A stretch of 64,000 nt of DNA from Symsagittifera roscoffensis (taxonomy: Eukaryota; Xenacoelomorpha; Acoela; Convolutidae): NCBI RefSeq assembly GCF_963678635.1, contig NC_087063.1:26655649-26719648 (forward strand), given 5' to 3'. Each line of letters opens with the position of its first letter. The first letter of the stretch is position 1. Under the pieces are notes generated by a model. It saw nothing but the letters and a program-made list of their open reading frames with translations, was not told the DNA's origin and did not search any database. Positions 1 to 10,758 of this stretch are shown here, in pieces. The position numbers and the translations under genes are program-made.

Positions 1-930
1 TCCGCAGAGGAACCTGCCAGAAGGCCGAACCCAATTCCAGAGTGGTGAAGAATTTGGCGTCACCAAGTTTCGAGAGGCTTTCGCCTATTCGCGGTATCGG
101 GTACGCGTCTTTTATTGTCACCGCGTTCAATTAACGAAAGTCGCAACAGAATCTAAGCTGTCCCCTATCTTTTTTGCCATGACTACCCCGCAAGTCCACG
201 GAGATTTTGAGAGTTCTATCATGTCGTATTTGAGCTACTTTTCTATCTCCGCTCGGCACAATTCCGATTTCTGTGGTGTCATTCGTCTTGCGCCTTCCCT
301 ATGGGGAACGGCGCCTTACTTTAGTTCGATTTCGTGTTCGACGAAGTTACAACAACCGATATCCGCCTGATGTTTTGAAAATACATCCGCGTTCCGATTT
401 AAAACCGCCCGCAATGATTCAAAATCTCCCTCGCCTATTTTCCCTTTTAAGTGTTTTATTTCTGGCAAAACCGGTTTGAGAGATTCTAGTTCATATGACG
501 AGAGGCGTTCCGGAAAACTCGAGCAGCTCGATAAGCCGTCGTCCGTTTCGGATTTGATCAAAAAAAGTTTATGAATAGATTTTAATTCATTAATTCTTGT
601 TATAATTATATCTTTATCGGCATGATAAGGGTAGTCTTTCGCATTATATCTCTTCAAGTTTTGTGTCTCTTCATAGTCGGTCCTCATCGGCAAAGCGTAA
701 CCAAGCTTCTTTCCGCGCTGGATTGAAACCGTGGTGTCCTATGTGTTGAATAACACACTGACACACAGTCCATTTTGAGTTACCGAGAAGCTCCTGCTTA
801 AAATCACTGAAATTTGACTATTTGGGTTCAGTACCAAACAAACCTATTTACTATCACTTAACGAGTTTAAATTTCTCATTCTAAAGTTTGCTACTACAGC
901 TTGTCCTGACTGTAGTTTTATCTTTCGATC
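1..930 (-). pseudogene. Gypsy copy A reverse transcriptase, N-terminal part
   Basis: The open frame 693-316 encodes the region between protease and RT fingers, ending in a cluster of the type ADVFSKHQADIGCCNFVEHE that precedes the RT palm in this family. Bases 315-1 continue into the first palm motif; the - strand of about 85-115 encodes the NAVTIKDAYPIPR-type segment. The frame is interrupted near 316. The catalytic YxDD box lies beyond the window edge. Copy B at 27,548-28,530 shows the same segment. Stretch 694-930 is linker between protease and RT with no motif I recognise. Confidence 0.75.
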
Positions 931-2117
931 TTAAAAAATTGGTACCTTGTTTTCATCTGTTATGATTCTATTAATTGGTTTCTTAAAATACTTCCGGTCC
1001 GGGTTTGTAATCTTTATTAAACAGTTGTTAGAGTCAATCATCACATCGAAATTCCTGACGAAATCTCTGCCCAAGATGAACTGATCGGAGTCGTCCAAAC
1101 TCTCTACCACCAGGAAGCTCATCCAAGGATACCGTCCTCCCCTGTGGAGGACCGTTATTGGTGTTCTTCCGGCTACGTAAATCGCTCCTCGATTGGCTGC
1201 CGCTAATCGGAGATTCGTCGGAAATAGATCTTCCCTCGTGAAGCCCATTCTTTCCAAAGTTTTTATCGGCATCACGCTCACTACCGCTCCTGTGTCCAGG
1301 AGCCCTGTGACTCCGATTTTCTTCCCATTGCAGTCACATCTGCTTCGTATGCAATGTGAACCGCGTCTTGCTCCATCAAGGCGTCATGACCTATCCTACG
1401 GACTTTAAGTACTTCTTCACCCAAATAGATTTGCCCTATTTGGTCACTGTTCAGCATCCTTTGATATGGTCCATAGACTTCAAGGTAGCGCCCGTGAAGT
1501 TTCTTTATTCGAGGGTCACCCGTTGTTAGTAGCGCTCGCACAGCTCTTGACTCAGTGCGTGGCTCCACCAGTCTCAGATAATCTGCATATGTATCCAAAT
1601 GCATCGAAGTGAGTTCTGATGGTTCACTCAGATTTCTGATTACCTGGTGTCCCGCTACCGAGAATATCGATTGTATTTTACTTCCCTGTGGCACCATACC
1701 GAACGTCTTCCCGGAGATCACATTTAGTTTCATGCTCAATTTGCTTGGTGCCTTCGTTTCTTCGACTTCTGATGCCTCGAAGGCGTTCAGCCATTCCTGA
1801 ATTTTCTCATTCTCCAACTCGAGCTTCACTTTTTGTTCGATCTCCTTTGTAACCAATTCCTGCTGGATTCTGTTTAGAGCATCCATCGCGGCTGCCCTAT
1901 AGTCGATCTTGAAGTCACCCGCCGCAGTCACCGGTTCCGGTTCACATCTCTCTTCCGTTACCGCTTGCATCTTCTTCGTTGCCAGCTTCTGCGGTTTCTT
2001 TTTTCTGCGCGCCTCCGCTTCACTCAACAGGCGAGCTTTAATGGCTTTCACACCCGATAAAGCTTCATCATGCCTTGGATGCTTAATGTCTGCCACAGCA
2101 TCCAGAATTGTGGACAA
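931..2117 (-). pseudogene. Gypsy copy A gag C-terminus and aspartic protease (frameshifted)
   Basis: Two overlapping frames (2117-1281, then 1281-931) make up one former coding region. The first half is a charged, partly coiled-coil segment following the gag zinc knuckle. The second is a retropepsin: active-site DTG (bases 1288-1296) in the context LLDTGAVVSVM, followed by the flap region and an FILGRDF motif that matches the ILG signature near the protease C-terminus. The break at about 1325 is a 16-nt deletion relative to copy B (28,860-28,905). It removes one arm of a perfect hairpin and puts the DTG in another frame. The protein would have cleaved the gag-pol polyprotein. Confidence 0.8.
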
Positions 2118-3441
2118 TCCGATTTAAAATGACCTTCCAAGTTACAGAAGAAACACCTTGGGCCGAATTTTACAATTACTCCTCTCATGAAATCCTCATG
2201 ATCAACCTTTGACGCATCTTCATCCTCGAGGCTAAAACCTATTGCTTTCATGCCCTGTTTGTAAGTTGGGAGTGCTGACATATGATGGTCCGTCGAACTG
2301 CAATTTGCACAAGAGCGTCTCTTGTCCATATCTTCCCTTGGTTTGTACCAGTTGTTTCCTTGGTTTCCCGGTCCATTGTTAAAATAGCCATAATTGCTTT
2401 TGTATAATCCAGATCTCGATGAAGGCTTCAGCAAAAGATATTCATTTGACTTGAGTCTCAGCTTTTTTGGTGTTGGCGCATTGGTTGAGAGTGGTTTGTA
2501 AAGTGTCACCAACATTGTTCGAAGTTCATTTTTCTTCACACCATCGATGAATTTTGAGGCTACTGCCAAGTTCATCCTTCTGTTTGACTCATCTGGTTGG
2601 CTACACCTTCTCAGCATCTCCAAATTATCCAGAAACTTGTTTATTGTCTCATCTTTACGTTGCCTCCGTTTCTCGAAGCGCATCCTTGCTTGGTGTCCTG
2701 ACCCGAAACGATTTAACAAGATCTCAAAAATTTTCTCAGCAGTTTAGGGCTGTCCCTTCCATGTTGCTGGTAAGCGCACTGCATTCTTGTCGTTCTGACA
2801 AGTCCTCTTCTTCAAAATGGAGTTTCATTGCCTCTATCCAGTTGTCAATACAGCCATCAGATTCGTCTTTATAGCAGCTTGGTTTCTTAAAGACCCTTCT
2901 GGACTTTTGACTACGTTCATTGGTCCTAGATAATCTCGTAAGAAATGTTTCCAAGGACCTGTTCAGAGGTTCAAAGGCTGTGGCCATTGATGCAGCGTCT
3001 CTTGATTGCCCTTCCTGGGTATCATTGCCCCCTGATAAGTGCTCTAGATTTTCACTCCTGTCCTGGTCGCTGGGATTGTTTCTTCCTTGACTCGTTTTAC
3101 TCCTGTTCCTGGAGTCATCTCTTCAGTTGCATTTGTATCTTGCGTCGGTCGTTTGTTTGAGGTCTGTCTGTTGCCAGTTGAACTTCCTCTGATGTTTGGG
3201 CCCCGTGGTCTATTGTCCCATGTGGCATAGCTTGATGAACTGCCCCTTCCTCTAGTGGATCCATATGTCCCTCTCCTATTCTGTTGTTCATTGAACTTCA
3301 CCCTCGGATCCCTGTCCTATTCTTTTGTTCATTGAAGTTCAACCTCGGCTCCCTGCTGGTTTCTCCCGAGCGCGATTCTCCATTTTTTGATCCACTCCTG
3401 CTGCCTAGTAGTCCGTCCAACCTATCCATGATAGCCTGAGT
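2048..3441 (-). pseudogene. Gypsy copy A gag: capsid and nucleocapsid region
   Basis: Three frames make up one broken gag segment: 3301-3044 (Arg/Gly/Ser-rich, TRGRGSSSS), 2987-2736 (start of the capsid-like domain, CIDNWIEAMKLHFEEEDLS) and 2719-2048 (rest of capsid and nucleocapsid). The last contains an intact zinc knuckle CFFCNLEGHFKSDC (C-x2-C-x4-H-x4-C). An upstream knuckle-like CANCSSTDHHMSAL has lost its last Cys. Near 2720-2760 copy A lacks about 35 nt present in copy B, and near 3300-3340 it has a local duplication of about 36 nt around a GTTCATTGAA motif. The product would have formed the virus-like particle. Confidence 0.8.
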
Positions 3442-4689
3442 TCACCTCTCCATCATTGCATCTATCTTCGTGTCAAGAGTCCCAAGAGTCTGCTCTTGTT
3501 GAATTCTCAACTTCTCTATGTCGTCTCTCAATCGTAACTCTCTTTGCTCAGCCTCCCTAGTCAATCGCGACAGGTTCTTCGCTAAGTGCTCATCCGTTCT
3601 CTCCTTCAAGCGTTTTTTGCTTCTGCTAGCTTCCTGTCTGTTGCGGTTGATCTCTTCCTGCAGACTTTTTCTCTCGACGTGGACTGCCCTTTCCAGTTCA
3701 ATAATTCTTATGGACATCTGTTCATTCTGTTCCCCTATACTGCCCACTATGTTGGTCAAGGCTTCTTCAATTAATGCTCCGTTTTCCACTAATGTCGTCA
3801 CAAGTGGCGGTGTCAACCTGTCGATCCCAGGTAGTTTGGTGCTGGTCGAGATGCGGGCTTTGATTCTCTGCCTCGACACAATTTTACTATGCAGCTCTGG
3901 ATCTGCTGGTGCGCTGCTTAGCCCTGTGTTCCTACTCTCCCTAGTTCGCATTTCCGAGTTCGTCAAAATCACAAAGTCTCCTGACTGGCCTGATCCATTT
4001 TTGGTCTTGCTTTTTGTCCTCACCACGCCAAATTGGTCCATGGTACCAGTCTCTCTATCGGTGTATGCGTCATTCTCCTGAGTCGAGCTATTGAGGCTGA
4101 CTTGAGATCCAAAGTCATCTTGCCCGTCATCGTCCTTTTCTTCTCCCTTGGTTTCTGCTTCATCGCCTGTACCCGTTCCCTTAGTAAAAGGAAAGAAGTT
4201 TACTAAAGTGTTCTTCACTCTTCCTGAAAACGATGAGGACGTTGCCGGTTTGTACGTCATGCCAACCATCATGGTGTTGTCTGTTGGTGATCTTGTAGTC
4301 GCCACATTTTCAGTAGAGATGTCGGACAGTTCCGACATCTCCTCTCGGTCCAGGGTTCCGGTCGAAGTGGCAAAATCTTGACCTTGTTCTACCGGAGTAG
4401 ATTCACTCGCCAATCTTCTGTTTTCTCTCCCTTCCGGTCCATGCTCCTCCTGGTTCTCATCCGTGGCAGGGTCCGAATGGACTTCTACCTCTAACCTTGC
4501 CTTTTTTCCTTCTGATGACTTTTGATTCCTGGTTTCAACCATTATGCCTGGAAATTTCTTCCCTTTGTCGGTCCGAGTTCGGGTGAGCTTTTCCAAAAAA
4601 GGATCACTCATTGCTTTTCTCTGTTTCTCTGGTGTGAACTTCTTAGAGCTATCACCTAGTTTAGGTATCCTTGACTTGTCTAGACTCAT
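3442..4689 (-). pseudogene. Gypsy copy A gag N-terminal region (coiled coil), premature stop
   Basis: This is an uninterrupted frame of about 416 codons from ATG at 4689-4687. It is acidic and Ser/Thr-rich for about 300 residues, then has a charged heptad-rich segment (LERAVHVERKSLQEEINRN onward) typical of a long coiled coil. It ends at TGA 3444-3442, where copy B reads CGA (Arg) and continues in frame for about 60 codons. The stop is therefore a C-to-T CpG transition in copy A and not the original end of gag. I see no known matrix-domain motif, so the call rests on position just after the leader and upstream of capsid and zinc knuckle. Confidence 0.7.
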
Positions 4690-5341
4690 TTTCAATTTAA
4701 CACTTCTTACTGCCTATACACTCAATTTGATTGCTAGTGTCCTTTTAGTTTGACTACTGATAATAATAACACAGCACAATAAATTCAAAAAGTTTCACTT
4801 AAATAGTGACCACGAATCCTTATATGTTATCACAGTACAGCGTGTATACAATTTTATTCACAATAATAGATTATTAATTGTTAGATATGAAGCTAGCACA
4901 GTCTGATGATAACAATATATTTAAAGGATAGTGATCTCACTACCCAACCAAGCAAAAATATTATTGAATTAAAACCAAAAATGAAGCAATATAAGAATAT
5001 TTTCAATGAAAAATCTATGTTTTTTGTACTTTAGTCAGTCGCAATGTGATAGTCGAACTTGTTTCTAAAGAAAGAGCTTTCCCTGTTCGGAGCTGCACCT
5101 AACAGACAAAACGTGAAGGCAGTAAATTTTTCTCACGTGGGCGTCTATTGCACCCACCGAGTCCTGTGTTACCTATCTGCCTTCGGATTGCCCGAGCTAG
5201 ACCTACTAAAATCCTCAGGGCAATCACTTTCCCAAAAACGATTTGTATTTCAATCCACACATTTCAGCTACAAGCTTTTTATCAATTTAGACTTAGTGTC
5301 GCGAATATCCGAGATCGAATCTGTTTTGTTTTGGCCTGGTC

Positions 5342-5351
5342 TTTTATAAAA
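5342..5351 (-). promoter_or_regulatory. Candidate LTR TATA box 1
   Basis: Palindromic TTTTATAAAA, so it reads TATAAAA on the element's coding (-) strand. It lies about 650 bp upstream of the gag ATG on that strand. No initiator can be assigned by eye. Confidence 0.4.
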
Positions 5352-5359
5352 GGCAAGTT

Positions 5360-5377
5360 ACCAGTGCAGTCACTGGT
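5360..5377. other. Hairpin ACCAGTG-CAGT-CACTGGT
   Basis: Perfect 7-bp inverted arms around the loop CAGT. First of several hairpins in the window with the core GTGCAGTCAC. Confidence 0.6.
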
Positions 5378-5559
5378 TCCTAGCCTGTCTCTTAATGACC
5401 TTCGGATTGCCCGAGCTAGACCTACAAAATCCTCAGGGCAATCACTTTCCCAAAAACGATTTGTATTTCAATCCACACATTTCAGTTACAAGCTTTTTAT
5501 CAATTTAGACTTAGTGTCGCGAATATCCGAGATCGAATCTGTTTTGTTTTGGCCTGGTC

Positions 5560-5569
5560 TTTTATAAAA
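5560..5569 (-). promoter_or_regulatory. Candidate LTR TATA box 2
   Basis: Second TTTTATAAAA, in the duplicated 219-bp unit, about 870 bp upstream of the gag ATG on the - strand. Having two promoters in tandem is a direct consequence of the duplication. Confidence 0.4.
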
Positions 5570-5577
5570 GGCAAGTT

Positions 5578-5595
5578 ACCAGTGCAGTCACTGGT
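5578..5595. other. Hairpin ACCAGTG-CAGT-CACTGGT, second LTR unit
   Basis: Identical to the hairpin at 5360-5377 because it lies in the second 219-bp unit. Confidence 0.6.
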
Positions 5596-5685
5596 TCCTA
5601 GCCTGTCTCTTAATGACCTATTACCTTTCACTATTTTCAAAAAACTATTACCTTCTGTCCACTTAATTCTTAACAAAAATAGTAC

Positions 5686-5935
5686 CTCTCCGGATTGGCA
5701 AAAACAAGACCGCTCCGGGTTGGTAAAAATAGTACCCCCCGGATTGGCAAAAACAAGACCCCTCCGGATTGGCAAAAACAGTACCCCTCCGGATTGGCAA
5801 AAATAGTACCCCTCCGGATTGGCAAAAACAGTACCTCTCCGGATTGGCAAAATCAGGACCCCTCCAGTTTGGCAAATTTGGGACCCCTTCGGATTGGCAA
5901 AATTGAAACCCTTCCGGATTGGCAAAATTGAGACC
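5686..5935. repeat. CCGGATTGGCAAAA minisatellite (copy A)
   Basis: About ten units of 24-25 bp built on CCCTCCGGATTGGCAAAA plus a variable linker such as ACAGTA, ACAAGA or TAGTA. Units vary at the linker. The same array occurs at 32,818-33,020 in copy B, so it belongs to the LTR. Confidence 0.9.
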
Positions 5936-6862
5936 CATCCGGGTTTCTAAAATAGCTTTTCAGAGACTTCCAAAATTTTCACCCGACACCCTTCCGGATG
6001 CACTCTCCGATGCTATTATGCTGTTTGTACTAACTGGGAAGGGTGTATTTTCCCCCTAGACCCTTCCGGATTGAAGCTAAGCTTCTTATTTGACAATTCA
6101 CCTTAACTGTGAAGGGTCTTATTACTAGCCCAGTTTTGACTCGACTATGGTTTTCTGGTTCCCTTAGCCTTACCTTTTCTTCTAGAACAGTGTAAATTTG
6201 CCTTATTCAACAATTGCTACCCTTTGGTAGGGGTGTAAGGGCTTTCCAAAATTTTTTTTCATAAAACATGAAGGGTCTACCTTCCCGAATTAGTGAATAT
6301 GCTAAAAACAGATTAAAAAAATGTTTACGCTTACTTTCTTAGTTAATTGATAATTTTATGAGTAAGGTCACCTAACTGCCAATCTAATGGTACCAAGATC
6401 AACTGGATCTGTCCAATAGCTCTGAAGTTATTAACAAAAACGTCTTTTTTCTAAATTCAAAAAAATTTCTCTCTTATAGAATCCGCCTAACTTTTTTTCG
6501 CAAATCTGTTGTTTTTCTTCTAAAAATTATTGATCCGAGCTCAAAAAGTCTATACTCTTGTAGTTCAATGTTTAAAACGTTCCAATTGGAAAAAAATTGC
6601 CAAAAACAATGCTATTTGGACCCTCCGGATTCATGAATCCACTAAATCAAACACGTTATGTTCGATTTCACAGTAACCCGGAAAGTTATCGGCAAACGGA
6701 TTTTTAAACCTGTCGATTCACTAATGAATATTGTCCGAACAACAGTTTTTACTGTCCTAACTCAAAAATTTCAAAAAAATTTCTGAGTTTGTAGCGTTTC
6801 GTTTCTTCAAAAATTATGAAAAATTGGTTTTTGGTACCCAATTAGTTCCAACCACTTCCGAA

Positions 6863-7269
6863 CAATTCTTTCAATTCAATTGCAGACTTAGTTGCTTTGT
6901 TTCTCATATGAGTTTTTCGTCACATACAAAACAATTCTGATTTTCAACATCTTCTCTTTTGTCGCTTCTTTGATTTCTTCTTCGTTCGTCGTTTAGAAGT
7001 TCTAAAACTTCTAAATTCTTCTAACTTTCTTTCTTTTTGCATCTTGTTTTTCGGCCATTTGTCAATGCTCCATCTCCTCCTCTGCGACATTGACTCCGCA
7101 TTTTCTCTTGCAACACGTCGGTAGCTATTCTGTTGCTGTTGGAAGCAGTCCTCCAACACTTCTGATCTTCTTCTCTTTGTTTACAACAAGGTAGAGGATC
7201 AACGTTAGATTCTGTGTTTCGGCAGAAGCTGTTGTGGAGGCACAGCGTCACATTTCTCTCCAAGTCTTC
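6863..7269 (-). other. 3' non-coding stretch between last ORF and LTR
   Basis: After the stop at 7270 the - strand has no convincing frame; the short overlapping frames 7263-7021 and 7159-6944 are low-complexity Lys/Arg-rich. Several purine runs occur (for example around 6950-6975) but none lies exactly at the 6862 boundary where a polypurine tract would be expected. Confidence 0.4.
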
Positions 7270-8134
7270 CTAGAACATCTCTTCTTTTTCCCTTCCGTCA
7301 CTTTCACTTGTTTTAGAAGTTCTCTTCACGTTGGTCACTGCATTCCGATGAGTGAAAAAAGCTCGCTTGAAAGCTCCCACTCCGATGTTCAGTTGATACA
7401 TACTGTACACTCTGCTGTGTTTCGACATATGTTTCTTGGCATACTCGTACAACCATGCAGTCATGTTGGCTCTAAACCATGGCATCAGTCTTCTTCCAGT
7501 CCATATCTTTTTCACTTCCATCGGAATGTTCAAAATTTTGCACGTTGTCTCAAAAAGACCTAAATCTTTTAGACATTTCAATTCCTGTAACTGTTCTCTC
7601 GTCGGCGTCTCCTGTTTTTTGTTCTCCTTTACATGAGCTTCCAGCCATCGTATCGCCATCATAACTTCCACTATCACTATCGTTATGGGCTGTGATGAGT
7701 CTGGTAAACCCATGGAGAGCAACTCTCCACAGTCCCAGATCAACACCAGATTACTACGCCCGGGGTACCACCATGTTTGCAGTAAGCAATGGCAGGGGAT
7801 TTCATCATGTGTTGACATGATGCTCCTCCAATTACGTTTTCCCGAAGCTTCCAGTAGTGGTTCCACTTCCATCATCACTCGGCGGACTTCATCATTCTCA
7901 TCTACTGCACTGTAATCCGTGACTGTTGATCCTTTCTGCTTCTGTCTTTCAAAGTCACTGAAGTTCCCACTGGCGTATCCCATGAACTTCTATCCCAGTA
8001 TCGATTCTAACTCCTCTTTGGTTCTCTTCGGTACTGCTGAGAACATTTTGCATAGTAACTCGTAAGGTTTTTCTGACATTCTTGCTAGTCTTACGCATTT
8101 CGGCACTGAGAAGGCTTGATCCACGTCCATCGCA
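7270..8134 (-). pseudogene. Unrecognised retroelement ORF, C-terminal segment
   Basis: The frame 7983-7270 (237 codons) is the C-terminal end. It extends upstream in the same frame past one TAG (near 7990) through TKEELESILG to about 8090. The sequence is rich in Trp and charged residues (IWTGRRLMPWFRANMTAWLY; AYNVEY-like periodicity is absent). It ends in a basic/acidic tail GREKEEMF before TAA/TGA at 7270. I do not recognise a domain. It follows directly from the 9967-8135 segment. Confidence 0.45.
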
Positions 8135-9967
8135 CTAAAAAATCTTCACATCCATCGCTACGAAATGCACTGGGTATCTGCTTTTGCACATTGAAGCCAA
8201 AGTCGATCCCACCAAATATCCCGCTCCCGACGGTCTGCTATTAGTTTCACTGTGCCGGATGTTCATTTCATCCTCGATCGCTTCCCTCCACTTTCCTATA
8301 TGCTTTTGCTCAGTCTGCATCTCATGCTTCTGTTCTAGATTCAAAAGTGACTCTAAAGAACCAAACATGCTCTAGAATCCTAGTGCAGTCACTAGATTCA
8401 CCTCGGTTTCTCCATGGCAAACTGGAATCAGTTCCGTTTCTGTTTTCGCCTTCATCACAATGTTCCCAAACAATATCATCAATTGCTTGTGTTGCCTCTC
8501 CAGGGTCTTTACGCAGTCCACACTTCCACATATTTGACCTTCTAGTTCACAGACTTCTGCCCGACAGCTACCAGTTTTGACCCACTCCTCTGGTTCCCAG
8601 CCAGGCAACTCTACCTTGTCTTCTCCGTTGCTCTTAGAGGCTGTTGTTATCAGATTATAGATGATATTCAGGTCACGCAAGTTACAGTCTGAATTCAGTT
8701 CCCTCTGCACATCTTGTGTCGCTCGTAATATCGAATCGGCGTTGGAACTCGGACACCATGATGGTTTCATTGGTTCCCACTCTACCATCAAACTCGTTCT
8801 CAGCAGTTCGTCTGAGAGTCTCAATCCAAACTCCACACAGTTTTCCGATTTTGGCACTGAGGGTGCAGTCATCTTTTCCTCCAAGACTAGTCTCAGCTTG
8901 GTCTGCTGATTAGCAGCGTTTCTTATCGTTGCAATCCTTGACGTCCAGAATCTTAGCGACACAGCTTGCTCGTAATCAAAGAAGCAATCGCGATTGTCTT
9001 CATTCAGGAAAGGGTTGTACGCTACCCCTACGACTCCGGATACGTAACTGTACGATTTCTTCCGGATCGGTCCACAGTATTCACTGGATTTCGGCAGTGC
9101 TCCCATAGATTCCTTTGGGAGCTTCAGTTCTTTGTTTGAGAACCTCCTTATTTCGTATATCTTCTTCATCGGTTCTAGTTCCGCGGTTTCTTTCATGTTT
9201 ACTCGCATTGGTTTGCTCTGATATATATCCAAAAGTGCTAGCAAGAGCAAGGCTATCGCTCGTTCATCGTCTTCTCTTAGCATCTTGACACAAGTGCTAA
9301 GTGCTGGCACTGAAATCTGCTCTATCATAAATCAAACGAAACAGAGAGCGTCTCTCCGCTTCGCGCACGCTACTGCTGCTCCTTCTTGGGTCATCAGATC
9401 TCTCACACTCGTCATTAAGAACACTTTCTCCTCTTTCGATCTTTTTCTTTCTTCCAAATCTTTTTCCCCGCGAGTCAGTCCAATCATACACCAAGCGAAC
9501 CTCAGTTGTAGCTCTGTTCTCAGGTAAGGTATTGCTATTAGAGCGTGTATCTTTGGCATGGTTCTCATCTCTTCTTCGAAGTATGGTAACACTACCGCTC
9601 TCCATGGAAGGCTCATCAACTGCTCGATTGTTTCTGCGTGCATTTCGGACGATACCAAAGTCCCGTATACCTTCTGTTTCAGGGTGGTGCATTGCATCAT
9701 CATCTCCAAGTAACCTTCCATGACGCTTTTGTCTTCTAGAGCCATTGAGTGTCCTCTGGCCGAATTTCTGTACTCTAACATCTCCATGTATCCACCGGCG
9801 GGCTCGTCAATCGATACAATTTCCGACTTTTTCAGTCTGTTATATTCCACTGGGACTAGTTGTCCTACGACGCTTCCCTTTCTGTGATTCATGGCAGACG
9901 GTTTAAAATCTTTAAGCGTACTCTCTCCACATGCTGTGTCCTGAAAGTCTCCAGGGTTACTTGGCAC
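8135..9967 (-). pseudogene. Unrecognised retroelement ORF, central segment with two in-frame stops
   Basis: Frames 9967-9332, 9328-8372 and 8368-8135 are all in one reading frame, separated only by TGA (9332-9334) and TAG (8372-8374). Together they would give about 610 residues. The first part is helical and Met/Leu/Glu-rich (YMEMLEYRNSARGH, FEEEMRTMPKIHALIAIPYL). The second has CELEGQICGSVDC-type Cys clusters. No known catalytic motif was found. The conserved frame across about 1.8 kb shows a real, recently coding protein. Confidence 0.5.
8380..8395. other. Hairpin CTAGTG-CAGT-CACTAG
   Basis: Perfect 6-bp arms around CAGT, inside the unrecognised ORF close to its TAG stop. Shares the GTGCAGTCAC core with the LTR hairpins, but the outer arm bases differ in a paired way. 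Confidence 0.4.
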
Positions 9968-10758
9968 ACTCTGTTCACGAGTTCGGCTGATTTCTCTTCA
10001 CAACTTTCGGCCAGGTTCACCTCCTTCAATAAGTAAGCATGGATCTTACTGATCATCACTGGGCCTCGCTCAAAAGCATCCGCACCCAAAGCTGCTATCC
10101 GAGGGGTTAAGTGCAGCCACTGGTTAGCCTCTGGTTTCGTTCTCAAAACCATTGCCTCCAGATGAGCTCTGGTCTCCTTGGAGTTCTCTCTTCTCTCTCT
10201 TCCTTCTTTTATTTCCATTCCTCGGAACCACAAATCGTTTGACAACGCTGCGATTACTCGATGGTCATTGTCAATTCCCGGCTTCAACTTGAGTTGTCGA
10301 CTGAAGTTGGACAGTTCCAACCCCAGCACTTCGTCTAACACCAACATGTGTAGTGAATGGTTCTTAAATCCTCGCATCGCATTCGAGATTTCAGGCCACA
10401 CCGCAGGTAGTTCAGCCCTGAGTGGTCTCAGATTCTCCATCTCTATTCCGCGGTTTGGGGCAGATATGATTACATCATATTTCCCTTCCGAGAGCAAAGC
10501 CACCATTTCATACACGAAGTTCAGTCCATCCGGGAGATGTGCATATCCCGGAGACAGTGCAAACACGGCTCTCGGTGTTATTTTAGTGAAGGCACCTTCT
10601 TTCAGCGTGTCTACTACCTCACCCATTGATTCGAGGATATCCTTTATAGCTGGCCAAACAGCGGCTTCGGCTGTCGTAGGCTCTCTGAGTCTGCTCAGGA
10701 AACCTCTACTGTGTAGATGGTCGTTGATTCCAGCAAACACAATTGTGATTGGGTTCAT
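9889..10758 (-). pseudogene. Unrecognised retroelement ORF with a GIND motif
   Basis: A 289-codon open frame beginning MNPITIVFAGINDHLHS. A frameshift at about 10,770 connects it to the 10,966-10,706 frame (MAIG then KGRQKMNPIT). GxND after a hydrophobic strand resembles block III of SGNH/GDSL hydrolases, and YDVIISAPNRG follows a second predicted strand. However, no GDS block I is seen upstream (the equivalent reads VVASSDFVYTS) and no clear DxxH block V. The fold is therefore only a suggestion and the function is unknown. The 3' end overlaps the next frame at about 9,920. Confidence 0.5.

Larger units (their letters stand above)
5181..5618. repeat. 219-bp tandem duplication in the LTR
   Basis: Segment 5181-5399 is repeated almost exactly at 5400-5618. 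Each unit contains TTCGGATTGCCCGAGCTAGA, a TTTTATAAAA box and an ACCAGTG-CAGT-CACTGGT hairpin. Copy B lacks most of this block, so it is either a gain in copy A or a loss in copy B. Confidence 0.9.
1..6862 (-). mobile_element. Ty3/Gypsy-type LTR element, copy A (5' half; truncated by window edge)
   Basis: Read on the - strand the order is LTR/leader (6862-4690), gag (4689-2048), protease (2117-931) and the start of reverse transcriptase (to base 1). This is the standard Ty3/Gypsy order. The stretch is collinear with copy B, base 1 here corresponding to about 27,548. Copy A carries private lesions: a CGA-to-TGA stop in gag, a deletion of roughly 35 nt in gag and a 16-nt deletion before the protease. 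These make it inactive. Whether 6862 is a true LTR edge is unsettled, because LTR-like motifs continue beyond the equivalent point in copy B. Confidence 0.85.
4690..6862 (-). repeat. LTR/leader region of Gypsy copy A
   Basis: Non-coding, about 2.2 kb, collinear with 32,243-34,650 apart from large indels. It contains two copies of a 219-bp tandem repeat each with a TTTTATAAAA box, the CCGGATTGGCAAAA minisatellite, and many scattered CCTTCCGGATT words. On the - strand the order suits U3 (minisatellite side), then TATA, then R/U5 and leader before the gag ATG. I could not identify a primer-binding site or exact LTR ends. Open frames inside the minisatellite are artefacts of its period. Confidence 0.6.

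Noticed and set aside
3518..4081. 187-codon + strand open frame (and its twin at 31,070-31,633)
   Set aside because: Antisense shadow of the gag coiled coil. The codon pattern follows the - strand protein.
5578..5605. Helitron 3' end (hairpin followed by CTAG)
   Set aside because: The CTAG is not at the expected spacing, there is no TC 5' end, and the other hairpins of the set have no CTRR end.
5148..5931. Open frames of 78-141 codons on both strands with repeated PDWQK or CQSGGVLFLPIRRG patterns
   Set aside because: They are translations of the 24-25 bp minisatellite and 219-bp duplication in a non-coding LTR. Their period follows the DNA repeat and there is no start context or domain.
5686..5935. 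Regularly spaced short repeats resembling a CRISPR array
   Set aside because: Linkers are only 5-10 nt and partly conserved, the locus is an animal LTR, and no cas genes exist.
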